Assembly: GCA_017455665.1 (NCBI GenBank)
Contig: JAFSZN010000154.1
Location: forward strand, 1-61,627
Direction of reading: 5' to 3'
Length of the DNA stretch: 61,627 nucleotides
Source: Lentisphaeria bacterium
GTDB taxonomy: Bacteria > Verrucomicrobiota > Lentisphaeria > Victivallales > UBA1829
Shown here: positions 53,201 through 61,256 of the stretch, piece by piece
How the letters are laid out: every line of letters starts with the position of its first letter
Position numbering within the stretch: the stretch's first letter is position 1
The notes under the pieces: generated by a model
The model's database searches: none
What the model was told of the DNA's origin: nothing
Seen by the model: the letters and a program-made list of their open reading frames with translations, nothing else
Program-made: the position numbers and the translations under genes

Positions 53201-54831
53201 GAGACGAGAAAAACGAGGAATGGAAATCGCAATTCCCGTTCCGTCTCCTGTATGAGAATCTCAAAATAGAACTGAATAATTCCTCTGCTCAGAAGAATAT
53301 CCAATCCGTAAAGAATGCGGTTTATGCTGCCTGGCTTGAAAAACTGCAGAAGTTTAGAGCTCTGCCGGGCAACAAGAATTGTCTTACGATGCAGATCCAG
53401 ACGGAGGAGCGCGGCAATGCCTCCGCCGGGCAGGGGCTGATCACAAACCGCAATCTGCTGGAATATGTGTTTCGGAAGAACTATCTTCCGGTGCTTTCGC
53501 GTCAGTCGTTCAGTCATATTGAAAACGATCCCTATACATTGATCCTTGATCTGCTGAAGCTCTATCCTCAACCGTACAAGAAGATTCCGGACCAGAAAAA
53601 CTGGGAGGATGATATCTCGAGGATGATTCGCATCACGCTTCAAAGGATCTGCGAAGACTTCGAGCGTTCATATTATGATATACGAGCCCTGATCCGTCAT
53701 TCTGAATTCGTGGACGGCGCGAAATCCGAAGATGATAAAAAGGAATTCTGCGGCGTCATCTATGAGCAGATCAATGGTCAGAGAGACGGGGCGCGGTTGA
53801 AAAATGCCATCTTGAACATTCCTGAATCTGTTTTCTGTGAAAGGATCCGTGCGTTTTCAATTGCCAGCAAGGGATGCGGCAATGATGAGATCAGAAAGCT
53901 GCTTCGTGGAGAAACGTCGATGAAGCATGCATCGCCGTTCGCGGTCCTGGTGGATTCTCCCGTTGAAATCATCACAAAAGAGCTCAAGAACGCCTATGAC
54001 ATCTCCGACTCGCTTCTCCGCAAATACGAGGAACGCATAACCACTCTGCCGCATGGGTATTCCATCAATCAGACCGATGGAAGAGAATCGAAGAAATCGG
54101 TTATGAAAGAGCTGAACAAGAATCTGTCTCAGGTCCATATAAAACTTGTGGGCGACGGCGACAACCCAAGGATCAAGTATTGCCGGCATGACAAGGATTG
54201 TCCGGAGGGTTGTCTGTATGCCGAGGCGTTAAGCGGATCGCAGTCGTATCTCAATACTCTCCATCGGATTATGCATCCGTCGGATTCGTCGCAGTCGCAG
54301 GATCCGGAGCAAAAAGACAGCATCGGGATGTTTGTGCGCCTGGCGGAAAACGCTTTGATGCGGGTCCTGATCATTGATGAACGTGTCAGCAATTTCTTAA
54401 AAGACCATACCGCAAACAAATCCGTTTTTGAGGCGATGAAGATTGATGTCGTTGACATACAGGAGGATTTTTTCCTCAAGGAGGATGATTTGAAATGTCC
54501 TTCAAGCCTTCCGTTGCTTACGAATACGGAAAAAACGCCTGCGGCTAGTGAGCGGAGATGGGATATTCTGATCATTCATCAGGGAATCATAGACAAAGTC
54601 CTTGAGGATCACCACGACGAGAATCATGTCGAAGAGCTGATAAATGAGATTAAATATGTGGACTATAAGGTTGTCACCACCGGACGCGGACGTCCCGACA
54701 ACATTCCAAATTCCGTCAAGGTACTGCCTTTTTCGATGATCGAGGGTACACTTTTCCGCAATTACCCGGAAAAAATGCTGTTGGTCAATGCCGTGATGAA
54801 CGCTTTGCCTTACAGCAGGAATAAGCATTGA
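50254..54831 (+). CDS. Atypical 1525-aa soluble histidine kinase with split ATPase domain and pseudo-receiver
   Basis: There is no membrane helix. Residues 1-380 are an unrecognised sensor region encoded in AT-rich DNA. An H-box-like helix follows (GSHNIGSHVLSTLTHHVG; H401 and H406 are phospho-acceptor candidates), then a GHKL ATPase: N-box ILENIIRNAAKHG (583-594), FTIWDNMSD in the position of the G1 box, and WGLAEMRISAGYL (about 788) resembling a G2 box. About 160 residues are inserted between the last two. Next comes a cysteine cluster (C830, C832, C842, C847, C853), a helical region, a second cluster (C1310, C1316, C1320) and a receiver-like C-terminus (MRVLIIDERV; WDILIIHQGIID; VVTTGRGRP), where His replaces the usual acceptor Asp. 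It probably signals to the nearby receivers. Family assignment beyond HATPase is uncertain. Confidence 0.7.
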   Translation: MIGPVLKNNSSFHIVLSKKVLRNSTEKELITDIGSVIDRSASQKIAWSLGDKTFFTERYDAVFVFQGDGIVDTNEKLHSLIHICSFNSCILFYFWKYDYDENTLLPDTLKRNVFIKNDSTVFHTKELSGYSNYKVFIPKTIFIDRTLTYSYSLGTPLKRRYFYPSLSSPIDMSTLVKQWFESDGKRYLLANELHKAIRENIKESNIPISFLDSISFSCFFYVTDNSADFFSLKPSELTELTKLLRKSFYSGCILPFYKYKCENDFFLIRPEKKSWNERFHPDRIDDYIGWIIKHNGYNFLNDSLIKDALDSSKYVFCGMVIGKYIPLHEGICVSSSYCLINVEDNTGKNDYAKFFDAVLCSTAKEMDFLLDKFVLEDTRSRFMRKSISSAIGSIMSRNGSHNIGSHVLSTLTHHVGTMPDDRVLYQYIQQRMDYIATITTDIPNWGASTMFVGDMMKTFFSQHHLLEFISGSEGLHAYSFQDPNLSLELRRKQENTIKLHIRRIGKGAGKLAFNKDFKKTEEKTDWDDVANAKANALHFICYPDREKIHFIDYVEDRPIPLQEDTTLSIPGGVVGEHAFFTILENIIRNAAKHGWATSSKKEKNLEIYIDFIDNPDSDFVEFTIWDNMSDVLKPIKKSEGGSAEKYIKLFKVLASVKDILSAEIDISESNGDSSNALAPKKPTRSEWIKKKFKGLAGKIGDISEENTEPDSDLLSDFEKNLDDILKNNRREFEQILCKPLTREEIRMITRAKKEARDFDKCLPLHMCQQQLLEQPLITEQGELRRENWGLAEMRISAGYLQQRSITEIGGLEELKDDDFIVHVVAMPGVCTCESNQNGGIRCDAKKCDNKTNCPIESKLYHLGYRFKVWKPREMLIVFDETDDNYSFGGQKIAKNDLIKMLPEFKKNGVYFAVMSGNECILINSTESLNATDQSNNDIVITEFNFGYVVFSNKETAEKCGTALLEKNSGNIDSASRKAQEKTGDEKNEEWKSQFPFRLLYENLKIELNNSSAQKNIQSVKNAVYAAWLEKLQKFRALPGNKNCLTMQIQTEERGNASAGQGLITNRNLLEYVFRKNYLPVLSRQSFSHIENDPYTLILDLLKLYPQPYKKIPDQKNWEDDISRMIRITLQRICEDFERSYYDIRALIRHSEFVDGAKSEDDKKEFCGVIYEQINGQRDGARLKNAILNIPESVFCERIRAFSIASKGCGNDEIRKLLRGETSMKHASPFAVLVDSPVEIITKELKNAYDISDSLLRKYEERITTLPHGYSINQTDGRESKKSVMKELNKNLSQVHIKLVGDGDNPRIKYCRHDKDCPEGCLYAEALSGSQSYLNTLHRIMHPSDSSQSQDPEQKDSIGMFVRLAENALMRVLIIDERVSNFLKDHTANKSVFEAMKIDVVDIQEDFFLKEDDLKCPSSLPLLTNTEKTPAASERRWDILIIHQGIIDKVLEDHHDENHVEELINEIKYVDYKVVTTGRGRPDNIPNSVKVLPFSMIEGTLFRNYPEKMLLVNAVMNALPYSRNKH

Positions 54832-54847
54832 AAGGAGAATGCGCGGG

Positions 54848-55675
54848 ATGTTCCATTATGTCTACATATCCAAGGACAGCAATGATTTCTCCTCATTTGC
54901 ATCGTCAGCCGCCCAGCCGATGAATCTTAACGGGCATGAGGCGTTCCTGCTTTCCGATTCAAGTCGTCCATGTTTTGTGCTTCACGAACAGCAGCCCGCG
55001 TGCGATGAACTGGCAAAAACGCTGAAAAACGGTCAGGATGATGCTGTCAGGAATGCGGTCCGGACTTTTTTTGATGTCTGCGATCAATGCGGCGTTGTTC
55101 AGGACAGCAACGTCATTTTCCTGATTCATTTCGGCGGACATGGGGAAGGGGACTGCCGCCGCGATTCCCGGAGAATGTGGAAAGCAACGGCGGATGATCC
55201 AGTTCTGGCGCGGCATCTTTTCATTTCCGTGAGCAAATACAACAGCTGTCCGTCCATTTGTTTCAAGGATAGCGCATTGCGACTGCCGGAAGATAAAAAT
55301 GAGAATTCCGTGCGCAAACGCTTTGAGCAATGGGCAAATGCCGACAGCACGGTTCCCGATTACGATCACCTTCGGGGAATATCCATTCTTTGTCAGGCGC
55401 TTCTGGAAATGAACCTGGAAGAAAGAGAGGAAAAGCTTTCCTGGCCGGGAATGAAATGGTGGCGCCAGTGTCTTTGGAGCGGGAAAAGGTTTTCTCAAAT
55501 AAATAAAGATGCTTTCACGCAAGCGGAACTGGCGATCCTGGAATCGGGAAACGGAAAAAAACTGAAGCATTTCTGCTCCTGCATCATCAACTATATGGAT
55601 ATGAAAGAGTATTCCGCGGATGATTGTTTGCGGGAGCTCATTTCTGTTATCACAAAAGAAATAAACAAGATTTGA
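54848..55675 (+). CDS. Hypothetical 275-aa protein, possible caspase-like (clan CD) fold
   Basis: The start at 54848 is preferred over 54839 because the AAAGGAG site is 10 nt from it and only 1 nt from the other. I recognise no family with certainty. A hydrophobic strand ending in HFGGHGEGD (H98) and a second strand ending in ISVSKYNSC (C134) resemble the His and Cys strands of caspase/CHAT-type hydrolases in order and spacing (36 residues). The remainder is helical, with two tryptophan-rich stretches. No signal peptide or membrane helix. It is in the kinase operon, 16 nt after the kinase stop. If the dyad is real it would be a protease effector; otherwise a scaffold. Confidence 0.4.
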   Translation: MFHYVYISKDSNDFSSFASSAAQPMNLNGHEAFLLSDSSRPCFVLHEQQPACDELAKTLKNGQDDAVRNAVRTFFDVCDQCGVVQDSNVIFLIHFGGHGEGDCRRDSRRMWKATADDPVLARHLFISVSKYNSCPSICFKDSALRLPEDKNENSVRKRFEQWANADSTVPDYDHLRGISILCQALLEMNLEEREEKLSWPGMKWWRQCLWSGKRFSQINKDAFTQAELAILESGNGKKLKHFCSCIINYMDMKEYSADDCLRELISVITKEINKI

Positions 55676-55684
55676 GGTGGTAAT

Positions 55685-56401
55685 ATGGACAATAGCGACA
55701 TTCGTCAGTTGATTGATGATAACAAAGAGATAAAAGAATCTCTTCGTGACATTTATCGGTTGATTGATGATAACAGAAGTGACATTTATCGGTTGGTTGA
55801 TGATAACAGAGAGATAAAAAATTCTTTTCAAGCTCTCAATACGGTAGCTCGTCCGCCGTGGTGTTTTCCCTGGCTTTTTATCCTTTTTGCGGTTTTGTTG
55901 ATCGCCTTGATTCTTGCTCCCTTCTTTTTCAAATGTGACTCCGACAGTTCATTTGTCTTTTCCAATCCATGCCAGACGGAAGCCGTTACGAATTCCGGAG
56001 AGGGTACTGATTCCAATGTATTGGGAACGGCTTCAGGAAAAACCGCAGATGAGACAACCAAAGAGACGAAAAGTATAAAAGCGAATCTTGGGGGGAACAC
56101 GAACGAAAAAAGAAAGGGACTCGGAAGCTCTTTCAAGATGACCTGGTACAAGGAGGGAAGTCAATCCTCTTCCTTCATGTATTTGCAAATGGCACTCTGT
56201 TTTTTCTCCTATTTCTTTGCAGTTTTTGTTACCAGTCTGATCTGTTACAAGCTCTTCAAGTGCAGCCAAAGAAGCTGGATGCTTGGGAAAAATGGTGTTA
56301 TATTCTCGAATCTGCTCAATTCGTCTCCGAAACGGGAGGAATATCAGGAGCAGTTCCTTCAGGAAATGATGCGGATTTATTTTAATAAAAAGGATGAATG
56401 A
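55685..56401 (+). CDS. Two-TM membrane protein with N-terminal tandem coiled-coil repeats
   Basis: This 238-aa protein has an unknown family. The ATG at 55685 follows GAGGTGG. Residues 4-50 are near-identical repeats (DIYRLIDDNRS; DIYRLVDDNRE) encoded by 33-nt tandem copies at 55748-55780 and 55781-55813, with a looser copy from 55697; they predict a coiled coil. A helix at about 59-82 and another at about 165-191 span the membrane, separated by a low-complexity Ser/Thr/Gly loop of about 80 residues. The C-terminus is cytoplasmic if the N-terminus is. The stop overlaps the next start (ATGA). I infer an oligomeric membrane partner of the following protein. Confidence 0.6.
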   Translation: MDNSDIRQLIDDNKEIKESLRDIYRLIDDNRSDIYRLVDDNREIKNSFQALNTVARPPWCFPWLFILFAVLLIALILAPFFFKCDSDSSFVFSNPCQTEAVTNSGEGTDSNVLGTASGKTADETTKETKSIKANLGGNTNEKRKGLGSSFKMTWYKEGSQSSSFMYLQMALCFFSYFFAVFVTSLICYKLFKCSQRSWMLGKNGVIFSNLLNSSPKREEYQEQFLQEMMRIYFNKKDE

Positions 56402-58632
56402 TGCTGAAATTTCTGTCAGTTTCGTCATCACAAATCTTTCTGAACAGCATAGGGCAGTTGCTGGAAGTCATTTCGACAAGAATGGGAATGCCTGAAAGCA
56501 GATCTCTTTCTTTATCTTTTAATCCCCGCGCAGATGAAAACGATACGGACAGGCTTGCAGAATTCGAGCGTCTATTTTGTGCGGTAGATTCAAGTCTTCA
56601 GGAGCATGACCCGGTACACGACCGGTTTGTCGGAATCATTGATTGCGGGAAAGCAAAAAATGCCTGGGGAATCCACGCTTTGACAAGCATTCCCGGGATG
56701 ATGATCCTGACATTTCCTGAAATACAATGGATCCCTGTTTACAATGACGGGACTATCGGATCCAGTACCTTGGGCCTTAGGCGGGCGATTGAACTATGTC
56801 TGGGCGGTTATTCGCCGTTGTTCGACGGCGACGGGCTTCGTGGGATCCTGTTGAATCGAATTCGCAACGGCTATGGGAAGAGCGATTTGCGGCGGGATGT
56901 CGCCTTTGCGATTGACGAGGAGCCTTATTTCGCTTTCATCAACATCTACACTGCTTTTCGATTCGGATATCGTGGATTCCCCGTAACGACGGCCCGGTGC
57001 GCGGAGGAATTGCTCACCGCGCCCGCGAGTGATTCCGGAGTGAATCCGATTCGCGAAAAGATACCCTGTGCGGCCGAGTTCGATGAAACGAAGGAAGGAA
57101 CCGGGCATCAGGTGAACTCGGTTGTCGTATTTGAGGATATCTGCCTGCGCTTTCCCGATAGAAATGAGGAATATTCGAAAGAGATTGCCTTCGGAGACAA
57201 GCGGGATAGGTATTTCCGTCTGATTTCCGACGCTGACCTTCGCATCGTGACCACCGCCGCCCAGCCGGGAGAAAAAAATGCGGTCTGGCATGAAAAAAAG
57301 ATAACTCTTGAGTCGTATTTCAGAAAAGCCGGGATCGGCTCGATGCCGTATAGAAATGTCATCGCTTCCTATGGTGGAGAAATGAAGCAGATCGTACGGA
57401 TCCTGAAACGCAGACTATTCAATTATACCGGAGGAAAATGGATCGGGTACTGGCTGAAGAATCTGATAGAACTTATGGTTTATCTTTCCTTGGGGATTGT
57501 TTTTTTCGTGTACAAACCGTCCTGTATTTTTATTCTGCTGCTCTTTCTCTTTCTCCGTTTCTCTATCGTCAACTGGCTGAACGACAATCTTAAACTGGAT
57601 CGGTTCCCCTATGTCGTCAAATACCGCCAATGGGCATTTATGCCGAAATGCTATGTCAATCACGATCCGGTTTGGAATAATTCAGAAAAGGGAAGGGATC
57701 GGAACTGCCGTTTCTGGGATGTTGCGCGCAAGCCGCTTGCAGGCATATTCGGGCTTCGCAATAAATGCGGACTGCCCAATGGCAAAAACTGCCCGGCTGT
57801 TTACAGCACAGATTTTGTCGTCAATTTTTACCGGCAGGTCATTCGGACCGGACAGTTTGCCGACAATCCGAAGAACAAGCGCGAGGGAAGCGGTCATGCC
57901 GCACCGGGGGTGGCGCTAGAGATCGCCACGCGCCTGATTCGGCGGGCGGAAAACATGAAGGAGAAAGTCCTGGATGTGGAAAGCGCAATCTATGCCGCCG
58001 TGCTCGCGGATGTCGCGCTTGAGCTTCTGGACAACAAAACGCCTGCCGTTTCCATGGAGGCGGTTTACTGGAAACACCATTATGAAATCGTGGCTGAGTG
58101 CGAATTCGTAGGTGTGCGCGCCCACCTGGACATGAAAGACCGGTATATTGATATTCACAACGCGATCGGAAGGATATGCCGCGCCGACAACAACCGTGTC
58201 CGGAATACCATTTTTCTCTCCGGCATGGCGGAAATCGCTGAGAAGATTTCAAATCTTCTTTACGACAAGGGAAAACTTGAAGAGGCGGCGTACTTTACCA
58301 CACATTCCCGCCGCCTGCACCGCAAACTCCTCTCTCCCGCGATGAGGACTTTGATGGCGTATCCCGAATGGGCTTTGCGCAGCACTTGGAATTTCATGTT
58401 CAGCTTCGGCGGTTTCTTCCTGCTTTTCTTCCTGTACTGGAAGTATACTTTTGACCAGCCCTTCCTGACTGCGCTTACTTCGACCTTCAAGGTGATGGTC
58501 GCCCGGAATATGGAGACTCCGCCCATAGAAACGGACCAGACGAGATTCATCATCATGATGGCATGCCAGATCGCCGGTCTGCATCTGTGTTTTGTCGCCG
58601 CTCACTTCCTCATGTTCATGAACAGAAAGTGA
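56398..58632 (+). CDS. 744-aa membrane protein with large cytosolic domains and TM-P-TM channel-like C-terminus
   Basis: I cannot name the family. Residues 1-340 are soluble and alpha/beta (RFVGIIDCGKAKNAWGI; SDLRRDVAFAIDEEPYFAF; FRFGYRGFPVTTARCAEEL; NSVVVFEDICLRFPD). Two adjacent helices lie at about 354-391. A mostly helical soluble domain (400-650) follows (ATRLIRRAENMKEKVLDVES; AAVLADVALELLDNKTPAVS). The C-terminus has a helix (664-681), a short amphipathic segment (FLTALTSTFKVMVARNM, about 688-705) and a last helix (717-741), the order of two-TM pore-loop channels, though the TVGYG filter is absent. Start is the ATG at 56398, or 56401. As the last gene of the operon, a membrane effector gated by the upstream signalling is my inference. 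Confidence 0.55.
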   Translation: MMLKFLSVSSSQIFLNSIGQLLEVISTRMGMPESRSLSLSFNPRADENDTDRLAEFERLFCAVDSSLQEHDPVHDRFVGIIDCGKAKNAWGIHALTSIPGMMILTFPEIQWIPVYNDGTIGSSTLGLRRAIELCLGGYSPLFDGDGLRGILLNRIRNGYGKSDLRRDVAFAIDEEPYFAFINIYTAFRFGYRGFPVTTARCAEELLTAPASDSGVNPIREKIPCAAEFDETKEGTGHQVNSVVVFEDICLRFPDRNEEYSKEIAFGDKRDRYFRLISDADLRIVTTAAQPGEKNAVWHEKKITLESYFRKAGIGSMPYRNVIASYGGEMKQIVRILKRRLFNYTGGKWIGYWLKNLIELMVYLSLGIVFFVYKPSCIFILLLFLFLRFSIVNWLNDNLKLDRFPYVVKYRQWAFMPKCYVNHDPVWNNSEKGRDRNCRFWDVARKPLAGIFGLRNKCGLPNGKNCPAVYSTDFVVNFYRQVIRTGQFADNPKNKREGSGHAAPGVALEIATRLIRRAENMKEKVLDVESAIYAAVLADVALELLDNKTPAVSMEAVYWKHHYEIVAECEFVGVRAHLDMKDRYIDIHNAIGRICRADNNRVRNTIFLSGMAEIAEKISNLLYDKGKLEEAAYFTTHSRRLHRKLLSPAMRTLMAYPEWALRSTWNFMFSFGGFFLLFFLYWKYTFDQPFLTALTSTFKVMVARNMETPPIETDQTRFIIMMACQIAGLHLCFVAAHFLMFMNRK

Positions 58633-58730
58633 AGCGGACGATATTGACGCGGCGGGGATGATCGGGAGGCGTCTTCGCGAGGCGCCGGTATTTTCCTTCC
58701 GTCGGATGAAGGATGCGGAATGGCGGGAGA

Positions 58731-59279
58731 TCAGAGTTTTTCCGCGGCGGCCTTGAGTTCGGCAAGGCGGGCGGCGTCCTTCGCCAGGTCATCGGCAGCG
58801 GCGGCGCAGATGGATTCGTCGAGGACGACTTCCCATCCGAGGAACTCCGCGATGCAGCGGAACTGGTCGGAGATGAGCTTGTATTCGGGATTGGAGAGGG
58901 AATCCGCGCCGCATGCCACGATGCCGATCTTCTTCTTCGTGCGGAGCGTGGGCGTCGCGGCGGCGTCATCCCTGGAATAGAACTTGTCGACGACGTCCTT
59001 CAGCTGGGCGGAGATGCCCCACCAGTAGACGGGCGACCCGAAGACCACGAGGTCGGCGCCGGCGACCTTGTTGATGATCTTGACCGTGTCGTCGGACTGG
59101 ATGCAGTTGCCGCCGTTGCGCTTGCAGGCGTCGCAGTTGCGGCAGGGACGGAACGTGAAGTCGTAGACGTTCAGGGATTCGACTGTGTGGCGGGCTTTCA
59201 GACCGTCTTCGATGGCGCGCAACGCGTGGGAGGTGTTGCCGTTTTTGCGGGGGCTTCCGTTCAGGATCAGGACGTTCAT
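58731..59279 (-). CDS. NAD(P)H-dependent flavin oxidoreductase (flavodoxin-like)
   Basis: This 182-aa protein has the FMN-reductase/flavodoxin fold: FMN phosphate loop LNGSPRKNGNTSHAL at the N-terminus, the cysteine-bearing RPCRNCDACKRNGG segment, and VVFGSPVYWWGISAQLK in the flavin ring-binding loop. The CxxCxxC-type cluster is common in the iron-sulfur-flavoprotein branch but may be redox-active without a metal centre. It would reduce quinones or other small electrophiles, or free flavin. It lies on the minus strand after mlaD, 75 nt downstream, and may be read through from that operon. The function is not obviously linked to lipid transport. Confidence 0.78.
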   Translation of the reverse strand: MNVLILNGSPRKNGNTSHALRAIEDGLKARHTVESLNVYDFTFRPCRNCDACKRNGGNCIQSDDTVKIINKVAGADLVVFGSPVYWWGISAQLKDVVDKFYSRDDAAATPTLRTKKKIGIVACGADSLSNPEYKLISDQFRCIAEFLGWEVVLDESICAAAADDLAKDAARLAELKAAAEKL

Positions 59280-59354
59280 GGTGGTTCTCCCGGGAATGTA
59301 GGTTCAGTGAAAAATGTGTAGGGTTGAGCTGGAAACTGGAAACGGGGCGTTCTG

Positions 59355-60380
59355 TCAGCGTTTTTTGCCGTCGCCCTGGGCGTCGTCGTCGGCATCGGTC
59401 CTCGGCTTTTTCTTGCCCTGGATCAGCGCGGCCGGATCGCTGTCGATGTACAGGATCAGCTCGATCAGGGCGTCGACGCCGTTGTTGACGTTGAACAGCG
59501 TCTCGTCGAGGGTCTTGCTGGTGCGGATGGCTGTCGCGAGGAAGGACCGGAGGTTTTCGTTGATCTGTGCGAAATCAATGACCTTGATCTCCGTCTCAAC
59601 GGTCTTGGCGAGGGATTCGACCGCGTTTGCGGCGACGCTGACGTTCTGCGAGATGTTGTCGATCTTGTCCTTGACGTCGGATCCGGTGAGCTTTTCGAGG
59701 TTGTCAATGCTCTTGCGTGCGGAAGTGACCATGGCGTTCACGTTGTCGATCGTCTCGTCGAATTTCGGCGAGTTGACGCGCTCGTTGATGGAGTCCAGCA
59801 CGGCGTTCGTGCGGTCGCTGATGCCCTTGTAGTCGATGCTTTCGAGCTTGGCGAGGATGGCCGTGACGCTGCCGCGGAGGTCGCTGATGAGGGAAGGCTG
59901 GCTCGGGACATAGGTGTATTCGATCCCGAACTCCTCCGTGTCGTATTTCCGCGGCGAGGCATCCTTTTCGATCTGGAGTTCGATGTACTTGCCGCCGGTG
60001 ATGCCTTCGAGTTCCATGCGGCAGCACAGGCCCTTCTTCACCGCTTCGACGACATGTTCGTTGAAATCCTCGACCGGGATGGTGACCGGGGCGTGGCCGG
60101 CCTGCTGGACCTTGAACTTGGAAATGTTGATCTCCATGTCGATGCGGATGACATTGTCGATGGGATAGATCATGATCTCGCTCACGTTGCCGATGGGCAC
60201 GCCCTGGTATTTCACGGAGGACCCGACGGAAAGTCCCTGGACCGATTCCGAAACGAGCGTGGAGATGTGCGCCTTCTCCTTGAAGCGGTCCATGGTGCCG
60301 AGGATGAAGAGCCCGGCGAAAAAGACAGCTGTCGCCAGGATGATGAACAGTCCGAGTTTGAATTTGCTGTTGTCGTTCAT
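59355..60380 (-). CDS. mlaD: MCE-family lipid-binding protein MlaD
   Basis: This 341-aa substrate-binding subunit of the Mla phospholipid transporter has an N-terminal anchor helix (FKLGLFIILATAVFFAGLFI). The MCE domain spans about 38-125 (VQGLSVGSSVKYQGVPIGNV; GLCCRMELEGITGGKYIEL). A long alpha-helical extension of about 170 residues (KGISDRTNAVLDSINERV and following) is much longer than E. coli MlaD and resembles larger MCE proteins that form extended tubes. The tail is Lys/Asp-rich. Third gene of the mlaE-mlaF-mlaD order on the minus strand. Confidence 0.87.
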   Translation of the reverse strand: MNDNSKFKLGLFIILATAVFFAGLFILGTMDRFKEKAHISTLVSESVQGLSVGSSVKYQGVPIGNVSEIMIYPIDNVIRIDMEINISKFKVQQAGHAPVTIPVEDFNEHVVEAVKKGLCCRMELEGITGGKYIELQIEKDASPRKYDTEEFGIEYTYVPSQPSLISDLRGSVTAILAKLESIDYKGISDRTNAVLDSINERVNSPKFDETIDNVNAMVTSARKSIDNLEKLTGSDVKDKIDNISQNVSVAANAVESLAKTVETEIKVIDFAQINENLRSFLATAIRTSKTLDETLFNVNNGVDALIELILYIDSDPAALIQGKKKPRTDADDDAQGDGKKR

Positions 60381-60425
60381 GATGCGGGATTCCTTCCTGA
60401 AAATGACATGGAAACGGCCGGGATG

Positions 60426-61253
60426 TCAGGCATGGTCCGGCTCCGTGCTGTTGCTTTGATAGGTGCCGCCGCGCGAAAGGAACGTGCGGACGTATTCGTC
60501 GGCGCTGTGGTCGCGGAGATACGCGGGCGGGCCGTCGTCCACGATGCCCTTCTTTTCCGCGGAGAGCATGATCACGCGGTCGGAGACGCGGAAGATGCTC
60601 GGGAGCTCGTGCGTGACCATCATGATCGTGGCATGGGTCTTCTCGCGGATCTCCAGGATCACCTTGTCGAGCATGTCGGAGGTCAGCGGGTCAAGCCCCG
60701 CGGACGGTTCGTCGAAGAAGAGGAGTTTCGGGTCGAGGGCGAGGGCGCGCGCAAACGCGACGCGCTTGATCATGCCGCCGGAGAGGTCCGACGGCATGTA
60801 GTGTTCGAAGCCGTCCAGGTGGACGAGCGCGAGCTTTTCGGAGACGCGTTTCCTGATCTCGTCGCGTTTCCAGTTCGTCAGCTCCTCCATGGGGAGCGCG
60901 ATGTTTTCGGCGAGGTTCAGCGACCGGAACAGCGCGCCGCCCTGGTACGCCACGCCGAACTCCGACATGATGGAGCGCTTCTCCTGTTCGTCCGCGGTCA
61001 CGATGCTGCGCCCGTTGATGAGGATGTCGCCCCGGAGCGGCTTGTAGAGGCCGATGATGTGTTTGAGCAGGGTGCTCTTGCCGCAGCCGGACCCGCCGAG
61101 GATCGTCACGATCTGGCCCGGCTCAATGCGGAAATCCAGGTCCTGAAGCACGACGCGCGAACCGTAGCCGATGGAGAGGCCGCGGACCTCGATGGCGGGC
61201 GTCGCGGTGTTCACGGCGGGGGCGGGCGTTGCGGTGTCGGCGATGTCAGTCAT
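60426..61253 (-). CDS. mlaF: Phospholipid transport ATPase MlaF
   Basis: This 275-aa cytoplasmic ATPase drives MlaE. It has Walker A ILGGSGCGKST, Q-loop region SEFGVAYQGGALFRSLNLAE (characteristic of MlaF/Ttg2A), signature LSGGMIKRVAFARAL, Walker B LLFFDEPSAGLDP and H-loop MVTHEL. The first 22 residues are Ala/Thr/Pro-rich and dispensable-looking. Start at 61253 lies 3 nt after the mlaE stop. The end is 45 nt before mlaD. Confidence 0.92.
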   Translation of the reverse strand: MTDIADTATPAPAVNTATPAIEVRGLSIGYGSRVVLQDLDFRIEPGQIVTILGGSGCGKSTLLKHIIGLYKPLRGDILINGRSIVTADEQEKRSIMSEFGVAYQGGALFRSLNLAENIALPMEELTNWKRDEIRKRVSEKLALVHLDGFEHYMPSDLSGGMIKRVAFARALALDPKLLFFDEPSAGLDPLTSDMLDKVILEIREKTHATIMMVTHELPSIFRVSDRVIMLSAEKKGIVDDGPPAYLRDHSADEYVRTFLSRGGTYQSNSTEPDHA

Positions 61254-61256
61254 GGC

